Source of the DNA: Moraxella macacae 0408225
GTDB taxonomy: Bacteria > Pseudomonadota > Gammaproteobacteria > Pseudomonadales > Moraxellaceae
Length of the DNA stretch: 64,000 nt
Direction: 5' to 3'
Assembly (NCBI RefSeq): GCF_000320365.1
Contig: NZ_ANIN01000002.1
Span: 186,001-250,000, forward strand
A model generated the notes under the pieces. It was not told the origin of the DNA, ran no database searches, and worked only from the letters and a program-made list of their open reading frames with translations. Both the position numbers and the translations under genes were made by a program. This document shows, in pieces, positions 56,663 to 64,000 of the stretch; the first letter of the stretch is position 1; each line of letters starts with the position of its first letter.

Positions 56663-57166
56663 ATGTTAATTTTAACTCGCCGTGTTGGCGAAACTTTGAT
56701 GATAGGCGACGAAGTCAGTGTAACTGTGTTGGGCGTAAAGGGCAACCAAGTGCGTCTTGGGGTAAATGCACCTAAAGATATTGCGGTACATCGTGAGGAG
56801 ATTTACCAACGTATTTTGCATGAACGTGGACAAGAATACACGCCAGCTTTTGGTATGTCAAACTATAATCCAGAGTCGCGTAATTTTGGGCAACAAAACT
56901 ACCAAAATCATGGCTACCGTAACAATCAAAACTACCAAAATAACGGTTATCGTGGTTATAATCGTGAACGTTTTGACCGTAATCCGCCTGGCTATGATCG
57001 CAGTATAAATGAACATTTGCATGGCAATCCACAAATGAATCATTTGGAAAACCGCAATTTTCCACAGCCAAACAGAGGGCGATCAAATTTGGCTGAAAAT
57101 GTGGGGGAGAGCAATAAATTTAACCCATCATTTGATCCTTTTGAAGATGATTATTACAACCGTTAA
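56663..57166 (+). CDS. csrA: Carbon storage regulator CsrA with a long Asn/Tyr/Arg-rich tail
   Basis: A 167-residue protein whose first 57 residues are a normal CsrA ([24 protein letters not shown] ... [19 protein letters not shown]), with the RNA-contacting N-terminal Arg residues and the RLGVNAP and HREE core. E. coli CsrA is 61 residues. The other 110 residues are a polar, probably disordered tail rich in Asn, Tyr, Arg, Gln and Gly ([26 protein letters not shown]) ending in an acidic [16 protein letters not shown] stands 7-8 bp before ATG 56663. CsrA dimers bind GGA in mRNAs and act on translation and decay. The tail could mediate RNA binding, self-association or partner contacts. Confidence 0.95.
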   Translation: MLILTRRVGETLMIGDEVSVTVLGVKGNQVRLGVNAPKDIAVHREEIYQRILHERGQEYTPAFGMSNYNPESRNFGQQNYQNHGYRNNQNYQNNGYRGYNRERFDRNPPGYDRSINEHLHGNPQMNHLENRNFPQPNRGRSNLAENVGESNKFNPSFDPFEDDYYNR

Positions 57167-57204
57167 ATGTCAAAATTAAAACCTAAAAATTAAGGAGATT
57201 TAAC

Positions 57205-57555
57205 GTGATTGATAAACTTGTCTTATCAGCATTATTGGCAAAACTTGATAATAAAAGCATTGATTTTCAAGGTGTTTTACAAACCATAGCTCAATATTAC
57301 GATTATCAACCGGTTGCGTTTGCCAATGGTTTAGCCCATAGTAAAGCAGGGGAAAACGAAGCCAGTGCCAAAATCCTTGCTTTTGCACAGGCTAATCATT
57401 TAAATCAAACCGATACGTTAAAATTGTTTGCTGAACATTATGATGCGGTAAAAGCCACACCACGCGGCGATGATCACCCCAATATCCGTAATTTTATGTT
57501 TTATGGGTGGCAGGGGTTTTTAATGGCAAAAAGTGCGTTGACTTTAAAAACATAA
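57205..57555 (+). CDS. HopJ-family protein
   Basis: A 116-residue protein matching the HopJ type III effector family as annotated in databases: FQGVLQTIAQYYDYQPVAFANGLAHSKAGENEASAKILAFA, then HPNIRNFMFYGWQGFLM. Although named after a Pseudomonas syringae protein, the family is widespread in bacteria with no type III secretion and its actual role is unknown. Start GTG 57205 with AAGGAG nine bases upstream. No secretion gene is near. Confidence 0.8.
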   Translation: MIDKLVLSALLAKLDNKSIDFQGVLQTIAQYYDYQPVAFANGLAHSKAGENEASAKILAFAQANHLNQTDTLKLFAEHYDAVKATPRGDDHPNIRNFMFYGWQGFLMAKSALTLKT

Positions 57556-57613
57556 TTGCTTTAAAAATACAATTGGTTAATGCTGATTAAAGAGCAAAAC
57601 ACTAAGATTTTCA

Positions 57614-58126
57614 CTAAGATTTTGCTTTTTGTTGGCGATTTTCTTTTTGAGTCAGGCGTTTTTGGCGAAAAAAATCTTGCAATAATTCACGACTGTTGTT
57701 GGCTAATAAGCCGTGTTCTACTTGTAAAGTATGATTGTAAAAGTTTTTTGTTGCAAAATTTTGTTGGCTAATGAGCATGCCAGCACGTGGTTCGGCAGTG
57801 GCAAAAACCAAGCGCGACACTCTTGCATGAATCATAGCTCCTAAGCACATGGTGCATGGTTCAAGAGTAACAAACAACTCACAGCCTTGTGGCAAACGGT
57901 AATTGTTAAAGTGTTGACAGGCATGCCAAATAGCAACCATTTCGGCGTGAGATGTGGCATTTTTGCTTAAAATCGGTTGGTTATAACCTGTGGCGATAAT
58001 GTTGTTTTGGTATACCAATACCGCTCCAACTGGGACTTCACCCAATTTTGCACCGTACTTGGCACAGGCTAGGGCGATTTGCATAAAGCTTGTATCAAGT
58101 GCAGAAAATGACAATGGTGAATTCAC
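57614..58126 (-). CDS. tadA: tRNA-specific adenosine deaminase TadA
   Basis: A 170-residue zinc enzyme (167 in E. coli) that converts A34 to inosine in tRNA-Arg(ACG). The zinc and catalytic residues are in SHAEMVAI and LEPCTMCLGAM; EVPVGAVLVY is typical of the N-terminus. A GTG at 58126 is taken as the start; ATG 58084 would remove 14 residues and is possible. It converges on the HopJ-like gene. Confidence 0.92.
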   Translation of the reverse strand: MNSPLSFSALDTSFMQIALACAKYGAKLGEVPVGAVLVYQNNIIATGYNQPILSKNATSHAEMVAIWHACQHFNNYRLPQGCELFVTLEPCTMCLGAMIHARVSRLVFATAEPRAGMLISQQNFATKNFYNHTLQVEHGLLANNSRELLQDFFRQKRLTQKENRQQKAKS

Positions 58127-58375
58127 AACAAAATTTTCTCAATACTGTTTTTTAATACTATTAATTTTTTATCAAAGTGTTTGAAACCAAAGCAAACAAC
58201 CGCTAAATTATAGCCATTTTTTAACCAATAAGCAACCATGCTAAAAGTTTATAAGCAAAGCTTAAATATTGGACAGCCTAGGATAATGTCAGAGAGATAA
58301 TGTCAAAGACATACACCCATCACAACAAATAATCACCAATCCATAAGGACTGATGGTTACTTTCTAATATTTATA

Positions 58376-58714
58376 TTATTTCTTTTTACGCTTTCTGCCG
58401 TAGATTGCGTCAGCTAACTTGCGGTTTTTTCAATATCCTCCATAGATAATTCATCTATATTTTTACCTGCCATGGCTGCATATTGGTGTCTGGAGAACTC
58501 AAGTAACTCATCATTGACTTTTTGGGTTAAAGCACCTTGAAATATGAGCTAAGATTTGTTCTCTTAGCTCAATGCTTTGTTTGATACTATATTTGATATT
58601 GCTTTGGTTGAGCTTTTCGCTATCTCGCCACGCTTTTGCCTTGGTAATCGTCCTTGTGCTACATCCTAGCACTTGGCAAATTTGCACCCATGTACTGCCG
58701 ACATCAAGCAACAA
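58376..58714 (-). pseudogene. Frameshifted HTH protein gene
   Basis: The leftward frame starts with LLLLDVGSTWVQICQVLGCSTRTITKAKAWRD, an HTH-like segment, and is closed after 67 codons by a stop at 58511-58513. The other frame then continues with QGALTQKVNDELLEFSRHQYAAMAGKNIDELSMEDIEK, and a third gives NRKLADAIYGRKRKK ending at stop 58376-58378. Removing one T from a TTT near 58538 and adding one A to an A6 run near 58425 would rejoin all three into one protein of about 112 residues, so the two indels compensate. There is no ATG at a sensible N-terminus. Family unknown; a plasmid or phage DNA-binding protein is likely. Confidence 0.55.
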
Positions 58715-58960
58715 TAATGTTTTTGATTTTATTGTACTATGAAATGTGGCGCTAGCCTATCCTGCAATAGCAATGGAATTAAATACAATAAAAAGTAAAT
58801 TGGCTAGATTGATGTTTTGATTTGATTTTTGTTACTTAGGCGAATAATATTGAAAATGGTTGAACGCTTTAGATTTTATCCATTACCATCAAAAATTATT
58901 GGATTTTATCAAAATAGCTGCTAAAATAGCTTGAATTTTCACCAAAAAGATGGGTTTATT

Positions 58961-59695
58961 ATGGCTAGAGCAAAATTAAGCAAAAATGCAATTGATTTTA
59001 TTATAAAACATCGTGATGATACTTCAGCGGTTTATACATGGAGTGATATTGCAGAGCTATTAAACAAACATTTTGGCGTGCAAGTTACGCATCAAGCAGT
59101 GGCAAAAAAAATATTATAAATATAAAGACAAATTTAACATTGGTTCATCTTGTGCTATTAAAGAAAGACAGACCACTAAAGAACAAATTGCAGAAAATTT
59201 AAATCAACAAGATAACCAAGATAATGAACAAAAAGACCTTGAAATTCCTTTGTTTGATAAAATAAACAAATCCCTAAAAAACAGCATCCATTTAAACAGC
59301 ATCCATTTTGTTATGCATTCAAAAGGAGGTGTTGGTAAAAGTGTCGTGAGTTTTTTAATGGCGCAATATATATTAAATAAAGTTGATAATAGTAAAGTCG
59401 CAATTATTGACATTGAACCCAATTATAGAACGTTATCAAGATATAAAAGCCTGAATGTTGAGAATATTGATGTTTTAAATGATAAAAGTGCTGTAATAAA
59501 AATATTACTGGCGTAGTTAAATTACCCAAACTAAATGCTGATACCTTTGAAAAAGATTTTAAAACAATGATGGAAAAAGGCATGACATTTATTGATGCAA
59601 AAAATGATGACAAAGTATTTGGCTTTTTGAGCAGAAAGCGACTTAATTATATTGAACAAGCTATCAATATGCAACTTGATGATATTTTTATGTAA
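58961..59695 (+). pseudogene. HTH plus TraL/ParA-like P-loop ATPase gene with two compensating frameshifts
   Basis: ATG 58961 begins ARAKLSKNAIDFIIKHRDDTSAVYTWSDIAELLNKHFGVQVTHQAVAKK, an HTH-like domain, and hits a stop at 59117-59119 just after an A8 run (59104-59111). Reading one base later continues as YYKYKDKF and runs through IHFVMHSKGGVGKSVVSFLMAQYI (Walker A with signature Lys) and VAIIDIEPNYRTLSRYKSLNV to a stop at 59514-59516. At an A5 run near 59497-59501 the frame shifts back and continues as ITGVVKLPKLNADTFEKDFKTMMEKG to TAA 59693-59695. One A fewer at the first and one more at the second run gives a 244-residue protein. The ATPase part resembles TraL-type proteins of conjugative plasmids. 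Confidence 0.65.
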
Positions 59696-59775
59696 GCTGA
59701 AGAGTAAAGGCACAGAAAGTATACGCAATTGATAAATTTTTTATCGCCATATCCAATAACACAAAAACCTTTTCT

Positions 59776-59943
59776 TTATCGCTTGGCAACTCCATAATCA
59801 TCAAAACCATAAAAATCAATAAGACAACAAGGATTTTCATTTTTAAGGGCAAAATAAATAATCAAATCAGCAATATTAAGTGCAAGCATACCGCTAATAG
59901 CAATCTTTGCTGTATTGAAATTGAGACAGTTGTTGATAAAAGT
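59776..59943 (-). pseudogene. Possible decayed 55-codon fragment
   Basis: A leftward frame open over 55 codons, ending with LKNENPCCLIDFYGFDDYGVAKR and a stop at 59776-59778. It has no start at its upstream limit (59943); the only Met is 18 codons in. Composition looks protein-like (mixed hydrophobic and polar residues), but there is no motif I can name. It may be the 3' end of a third plasmid-derived gene. Confidence 0.2.
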
Positions 59944-60148
59944 TCATAAATTTTCCTGTGTTTCAATTTACGCACAAAAGCAAACTGTAAACCTAACCTC
60001 GCTCCATCTCTTTTTGCCTTTGAAAGTCTGTAAAATTTGGTAAATTAAACTTACCATTGGCAAATCTGCTAACTTGTTGGTTTTTTGCTTGTGCTTGTTT
60101 GGTGAATTGTTTACAATAAAGCATGCTTAAAATAATTTTGAGTAACCT

Positions 60149-60496
60149 ATGCTCCCTAACAACCTAGAGGATTTAACCGATCACGAACTACAAAGGCTAG
60201 AAAAAATGTTAGACATTGCCAAATTAAACCTTGATATAGAAGAAAGCCGGCAGAGAATGGAAGAAAGCCGAAAACGCTTCGATAAAGATTTAGAAGAAAG
60301 TAGGCAACGCATAGAAGAAAGTAGGCAACGAACGGAGGAAAGTCGTGCCACAGTTGAGCAAATGCGTATTGAAAACGACAAATTCCGAGCCGAGCAACAA
60401 AAGATTGCCAAAGAAGCCAGGTTTTACCCTTACATGACTTTAATCAGTGCGATGATCGGCGGACTTGTTGTGGCGATAATCACCAAGTTATTTTAA
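60149..60496 (+). CDS. Tail-anchored coiled-coil protein
   Basis: A 115-residue protein. Residues about 8-90 are strongly charged and helical, with a run of EESR(Q/K)R units spaced 7 to 14 residues apart (RQRMEESRKRF, LEESRQRIEESRQRTEESR), a probable long coiled coil. The C-terminal 22 residues (FYPYMTLISAMIGGLVVAIITKLF) form one membrane helix, so it should be anchored by its tail with the coil in the cytoplasm. The EESR repeat is encoded by short tandem DNA units. I do not recognise the family. It starts 454 bp downstream of the ATPase pseudogene and 52 bp upstream of a second small membrane protein gene. Confidence 0.65.
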   Translation: MLPNNLEDLTDHELQRLEKMLDIAKLNLDIEESRQRMEESRKRFDKDLEESRQRIEESRQRTEESRATVEQMRIENDKFRAEQQKIAKEARFYPYMTLISAMIGGLVVAIITKLF

Positions 60497-60547
60497 CAGG
60501 TATTTTAACTATAGCTAAATCTTTAATTGAGCCAAAAGGAGCAATCA

Positions 60548-60655
60548 ATGACCTCTAAACAATTATTAAAACAAGTACTTTTAAGCCTCTGCGTTACATT
60601 GTTTTTCAATTTGATTATTTGGACGACTTACATAATCGTAAACAGATTGTATTAA
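60548..60655 (+). CDS. 35-residue single-helix membrane protein
   Basis: ATG 60548 opens 36 codons ending in TAA at 60653-60655. AAAAGGAG lies just upstream at a spacing of about 6 bp, among the best ribosome-binding sites in the window. The peptide MTSKQLLKQVLLSLCVTLFF continues NLIIWTTYIIVNRLY, i.e. a basic N-terminus and one hydrophobic helix. It follows the coiled-coil gene by 52 bp in the same direction, so the two probably form a small operon. Too short for family assignment; holin-, toxin- or regulator-like small proteins share this form. Confidence 0.55.
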   Translation: MTSKQLLKQVLLSLCVTLFFNLIIWTTYIIVNRLY

Positions 60656-60685
60656 TAAACATTCTATCAATAAACATTGTAACAA

Positions 60686-61798
<1,113 letters not shown>

Positions 61799-61856
61799 TT
61801 AAGTATTTGTGTTTTAATATTTGTATTTTTAAGTTTTACAGTAAGATTGTCAAAAG

Positions 61857-61990
61857 TGCTTATTGTCAAAAAGTGCTTATTATAGCAGTTTTTCATAGAT
61901 TGTAAATTTTCATAGATTGTAAAAAGTTGTATTTGTCAAACAATCTGTTAAAAAACAAATGTTGATAAGAAAACAAATGTTGATAAGAAA
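61857..61990. repeat. Several tandem duplications between tgt and mnmA
   Basis: In order: GTCAAAAAGTGCTTATT-like twice, TTTTCATAGATTGTAAA twice and AACAAATGTTGATAAGAAA twice. Together they occupy most of the 209-bp gap. Confidence 0.85.
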
Positions 61991-62004
61991 AAAATTGTTA
62001 AGGG

Positions 62005-63171
62005 CTAATACCCAATTTTGTTAGGGGTGTTAACCCATTCAATAACGCCACCTCCTAAGCAAATCTCACCATCATAAAACACACAAGATTGACCGCAAGT
62101 TATGGCTCGTTGTGGCTTGTCAAAAACCACTTTGATTTTGTCATCATTGGCAAACAGGGTGCAGGCTTGATCAGGTTGGCGATAGCGAGTTTTCGCGGTG
62201 CATTTGTAGCCGTTGTTGCTATAAATCTGATCGGGTATGTGGGTTACCCAGTCCAATTTATAAGCGATAAGTTCGGTTGATTGCATTTGTGGGTGATCAT
62301 GCCCTTGTCCGACGATCAAGCGGTTGTTTGTTAAGTCTTTATGCAGCACAAACCAAGGCTCTTCAGGACGATTTTTAATGCCGCCGATACCAATACCACC
62401 ACGTTGGCCGATGGTGTAGTACATAAGTCCGTCGTGCATACCGATGATTTGCCCATCATCGCTGATAATTTCACCCTTTTGAGCGGGCAAATACTGTTGT
62501 AAAAAGTCTTTAAAGCGCCTTTCGCCAATAAAACAAATGCCTGTGCTGTCTTTTTTGTTGGCGGTAGCAAGGTTGTGTTTTGTGGCGATTTTACGCACTT
62601 GTGATTTTTCTAATTCCCCCACGGGAAATAAGGTTTTGGCAATTTTTTTGCCATCAACCGCGTGCAAAAAATAACTTTGATCTTTGTTATTGTCAAGTCC
62701 GCGCAAAAGTTTGGCCTTATCAGCCGCCACAAAACCTCTACGCACATAATGCCCTGTGGCAATGTAATCCGCTCCCAATCCAAATTTTGGATTTGTGGCG
62801 TAATCCAAAAACGCCTTGAATTTGACTTCTTTGTTGCACAAAATATCAGGGTTTGGCGTGCGTCCTGCTTTGTATTCATCTAAAAAATGTTCAAACACAT
62901 TATCCCAATATTCTGCTGAAAAATTTGCAGTGTGAAGTTTGATATCAAGTGCATCTGCCACGGCTTGAGCATCTGCTAAGTCGCTAAGAGCGGTGCAATA
63001 TTCGGTACCGTCATCTTCTTCCCAGTTTTTCATAAACAAACCCTCAACTTGAAAGCCTGCTTGTTTTAACAATACAGCAGATACCGAACTGTCAACACCG
63101 CCTGACATGCCGACGATGACTTTGGTTTTGGTGGGGTTAAGAATGTCTTTTAAAGTAAATGCGTGTGTCAT
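62005..63171 (-). CDS. mnmA: tRNA-specific 2-thiouridylase MnmA
   Basis: A 388-residue enzyme (368 in E. coli). The PP-loop [16 protein letters not shown] activates U34; the catalytic Cys residues are in [14 protein letters not shown] and [10 protein letters not shown]. It thiolates U34 of tRNA-Lys, -Glu and -Gln with sulfur from the Tus relay. It lies 209 bp upstream of tgt on the same strand, grouping two anticodon-modification genes. Confidence 0.95.
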   Translation of the reverse strand: MTHAFTLKDILNPTKTKVIVGMSGGVDSSVSAVLLKQAGFQVEGLFMKNWEEDDGTEYCTALSDLADAQAVADALDIKLHTANFSAEYWDNVFEHFLDEYKAGRTPNPDILCNKEVKFKAFLDYATNPKFGLGADYIATGHYVRRGFVAADKAKLLRGLDNNKDQSYFLHAVDGKKIAKTLFPVGELEKSQVRKIATKHNLATANKKDSTGICFIGERRFKDFLQQYLPAQKGEIISDDGQIIGMHDGLMYYTIGQRGGIGIGGIKNRPEEPWFVLHKDLTNNRLIVGQGHDHPQMQSTELIAYKLDWVTHIPDQIYSNNGYKCTAKTRYRQPDQACTLFANDDKIKVVFDKPQRAITCGQSCVFYDGEICLGGGVIEWVNTPNKIGY

Positions 63172-63184
63172 AGATTTGATTGGT

Positions 63185-63305
63185 TTTTGTTAAATATTTG
63201 TGTTAAATATTTATATTAAATATTTGTGTTGTAAATTTAAACGATACCCACTTAAAACGATAAACGATTTAAAGCAATAAATGGTTTAAAGCAATAAAAG
63301 CAATA
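63185..63305. repeat. Tandem duplications between argF and mnmA
   Basis: GTTAAATATTT(G/A)T occurs three or four times from 63189, and AAAGCAATAAATGGTTT two times from about 63270. No terminator stem is clear. Confidence 0.85.
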
Positions 63306-63312
63306 AATGGTT

Positions 63313-64000
63313 TTACAAACCACCCAACGAGCTAACCATCACTGCTTTAATGGTGTGCATGCGATTTTCGGCTTGTTCAAAAGCGATGTTGTAAGGCGAC
63401 TCAAACACCTCTTCGGTTACCTCAATGCCATTGATAAGAGCTGGGTATTGTTTGGCGATTTGTTTACCAATTTTGGTATCACTGTTGTGAAAAGCGGGCA
63501 AACAGTGCATGAATTTTACACGCAAATTGCCAGATGCTTTGATTAAATCCATATTGACCTGATAAGGCATGAGTAGTTTGATACGCTCGTCCCACGCTTC
63601 AAGTGGTTCACCCATTGATACCCAAACGTCGGTATGGATAAAGTCTACATTGTTTACCGCTTGGTGAATATCTTCGGTAATGGTGATTTTGGCACCGCTT
63701 AATTTGGCAAATTCTTCACACATATTGATGAAGGTTTCATGTGGCTTTAGATCTTTTGGAGCACAAATACGCACGTCCATGCCTAATTTTGCACCGATCA
63801 ACAATAACGAATTGCCCATGTTGTTGCGAGCATCACCAAAATACGCATAGCTGATTTGGTGCAAGGGTTTATCACTGTGTTCACGCATGGTTAAAACATC
63901 AGCCAACATTTGTGTTGGGTGGTATTCATCAGTCAAACCGTTAAACACAGGCACGCCTGCGTATTTGGCCAATTCTTCTACTGCGCTTTGACTAAAACCG
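63313..64000 (-). CDS. argF: Ornithine carbamoyltransferase, C-terminal part
   Basis: The leftward frame is open to the right edge, so the N-terminal carbamoyl-phosphate domain lies outside. The 229 or so visible residues include [26 protein letters not shown], the [12 protein letters not shown] ornithine-site region, DVWVSMGEP and the HCLPAFHN motif with its catalytic Cys. It makes citrulline in arginine synthesis; the symbol could also be argI. Stop at 63313-63315. Confidence 0.93.
   Translation of the reverse strand, partial: GFSQSAVEELAKYAGVPVFNGLTDEYHPTQMLADVLTMREHSDKPLHQISYAYFGDARNNMGNSLLLIGAKLGMDVRICAPKDLKPHETFINMCEEFAKLSGAKITITEDIHQAVNNVDFIHTDVWVSMGEPLEAWDERIKLLMPYQVNMDLIKASGNLRVKFMHCLPAFHNSDTKIGKQIAKQYPALINGIEVTEEVFESPYNIAFEQAENRMHTIKAVMVSSLGGL

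Noticed and set aside
56772-57086. Leftward open frame opposite the csrA tail
   Set aside because: Shadow of the Asn/Tyr-rich tail; the sense-strand frame has the CsrA domain and ribosome-binding site.
58127-58375. Insertion-sequence end or attachment site at the border of the accessory stretch
   Set aside because: I looked for terminal inverted repeats and target duplications between here and 60.7 kb; only short matches such as CCTAGG and a local AGATAATGTCA duplication were found, which is not enough.

Overview
The window reads as chromosome of an AT-rich gammaproteobacterium, most likely family Moraxellaceae and probably Moraxella or a close relative. This is inferred from protein resemblance and gene order (sthA-rsmG-parA-parB-exbB-exbD-msbA, a dat-ddc diaminopropane pair, an RpoD with a long acidic insert, a CsrA with a long tail), not from any search. 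The few 60-base lines I counted by hand are about 37-40 % GC, except topA, where two sampled lines are 55-57 %. I saw no rRNA, tRNA, CRISPR array or complete insertion sequence.

Layout. 1-3.8 kb: the end of an unknown gene, then dat and ddc (glutamate-linked synthesis of 1,3-diaminopropane) behind a long leader with a terminator-like hairpin. 3.9-10.6 kb: a glycine-cleavage cluster (gcvT, gcvH, gcvP) headed by a tandem glycine riboswitch, with an MliC-like lipoprotein and a nitroreductase between its genes. 10.7-20 kb: a PIF1-like helicase, sthA, rsmG, parA, parB, exbB, exbD and msbA. 20-27.2 kb: a sulfate-binding lipoprotein, a DUF493 protein, fxsA, ruvC, a Kbp-like BON-LysM protein, an unknown membrane-anchored protein and topA. 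27.2-30.1 kb: a type II restriction-modification cassette (HaeIII-type methylase, Eco47II-family endonuclease, second C5 methylase) fused to the end of topA. 30-39.4 kb: tsaD, a DUF697-like protein, cytochrome c4, the pst phosphate operon behind repeated Pho boxes, and a split ThrE exporter. 39.4-49.3 kb: an Lrp-type regulator facing rarD, then a mostly leftward block (tag, MFS transporter, diguanylate cyclase, NlpC/P60 hydrolase, rpoD, YfaE-like ferredoxin, nrdB). 49.4-57.6 kb: znuA (Zur box), znuC, znuB, uup, lysC, csrA and a HopJ-family protein. 57.6-60.7 kb: tadA, then an accessory stretch with two frameshifted HTH/ATPase genes of plasmid character and two small putative membrane proteins. 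60.7-64 kb: tgt, mnmA and the 3' part of an ornithine carbamoyltransferase gene, all leftward.

The most distinctive property is that gene borders almost everywhere carry two to six tandem copies of a different 12-18 bp sequence. This slippage-like duplication has spread into coding starts (ddc, rsmG), a helicase insert and even the variable arm of the glycine riboswitch. The best candidates for new biology are the accessory locus at 58.4-60.7 kb, the CsrA tail, the riboregulatory leader of dat-ddc and the mixed-specificity methylase pair next to a GC-shifted topA.
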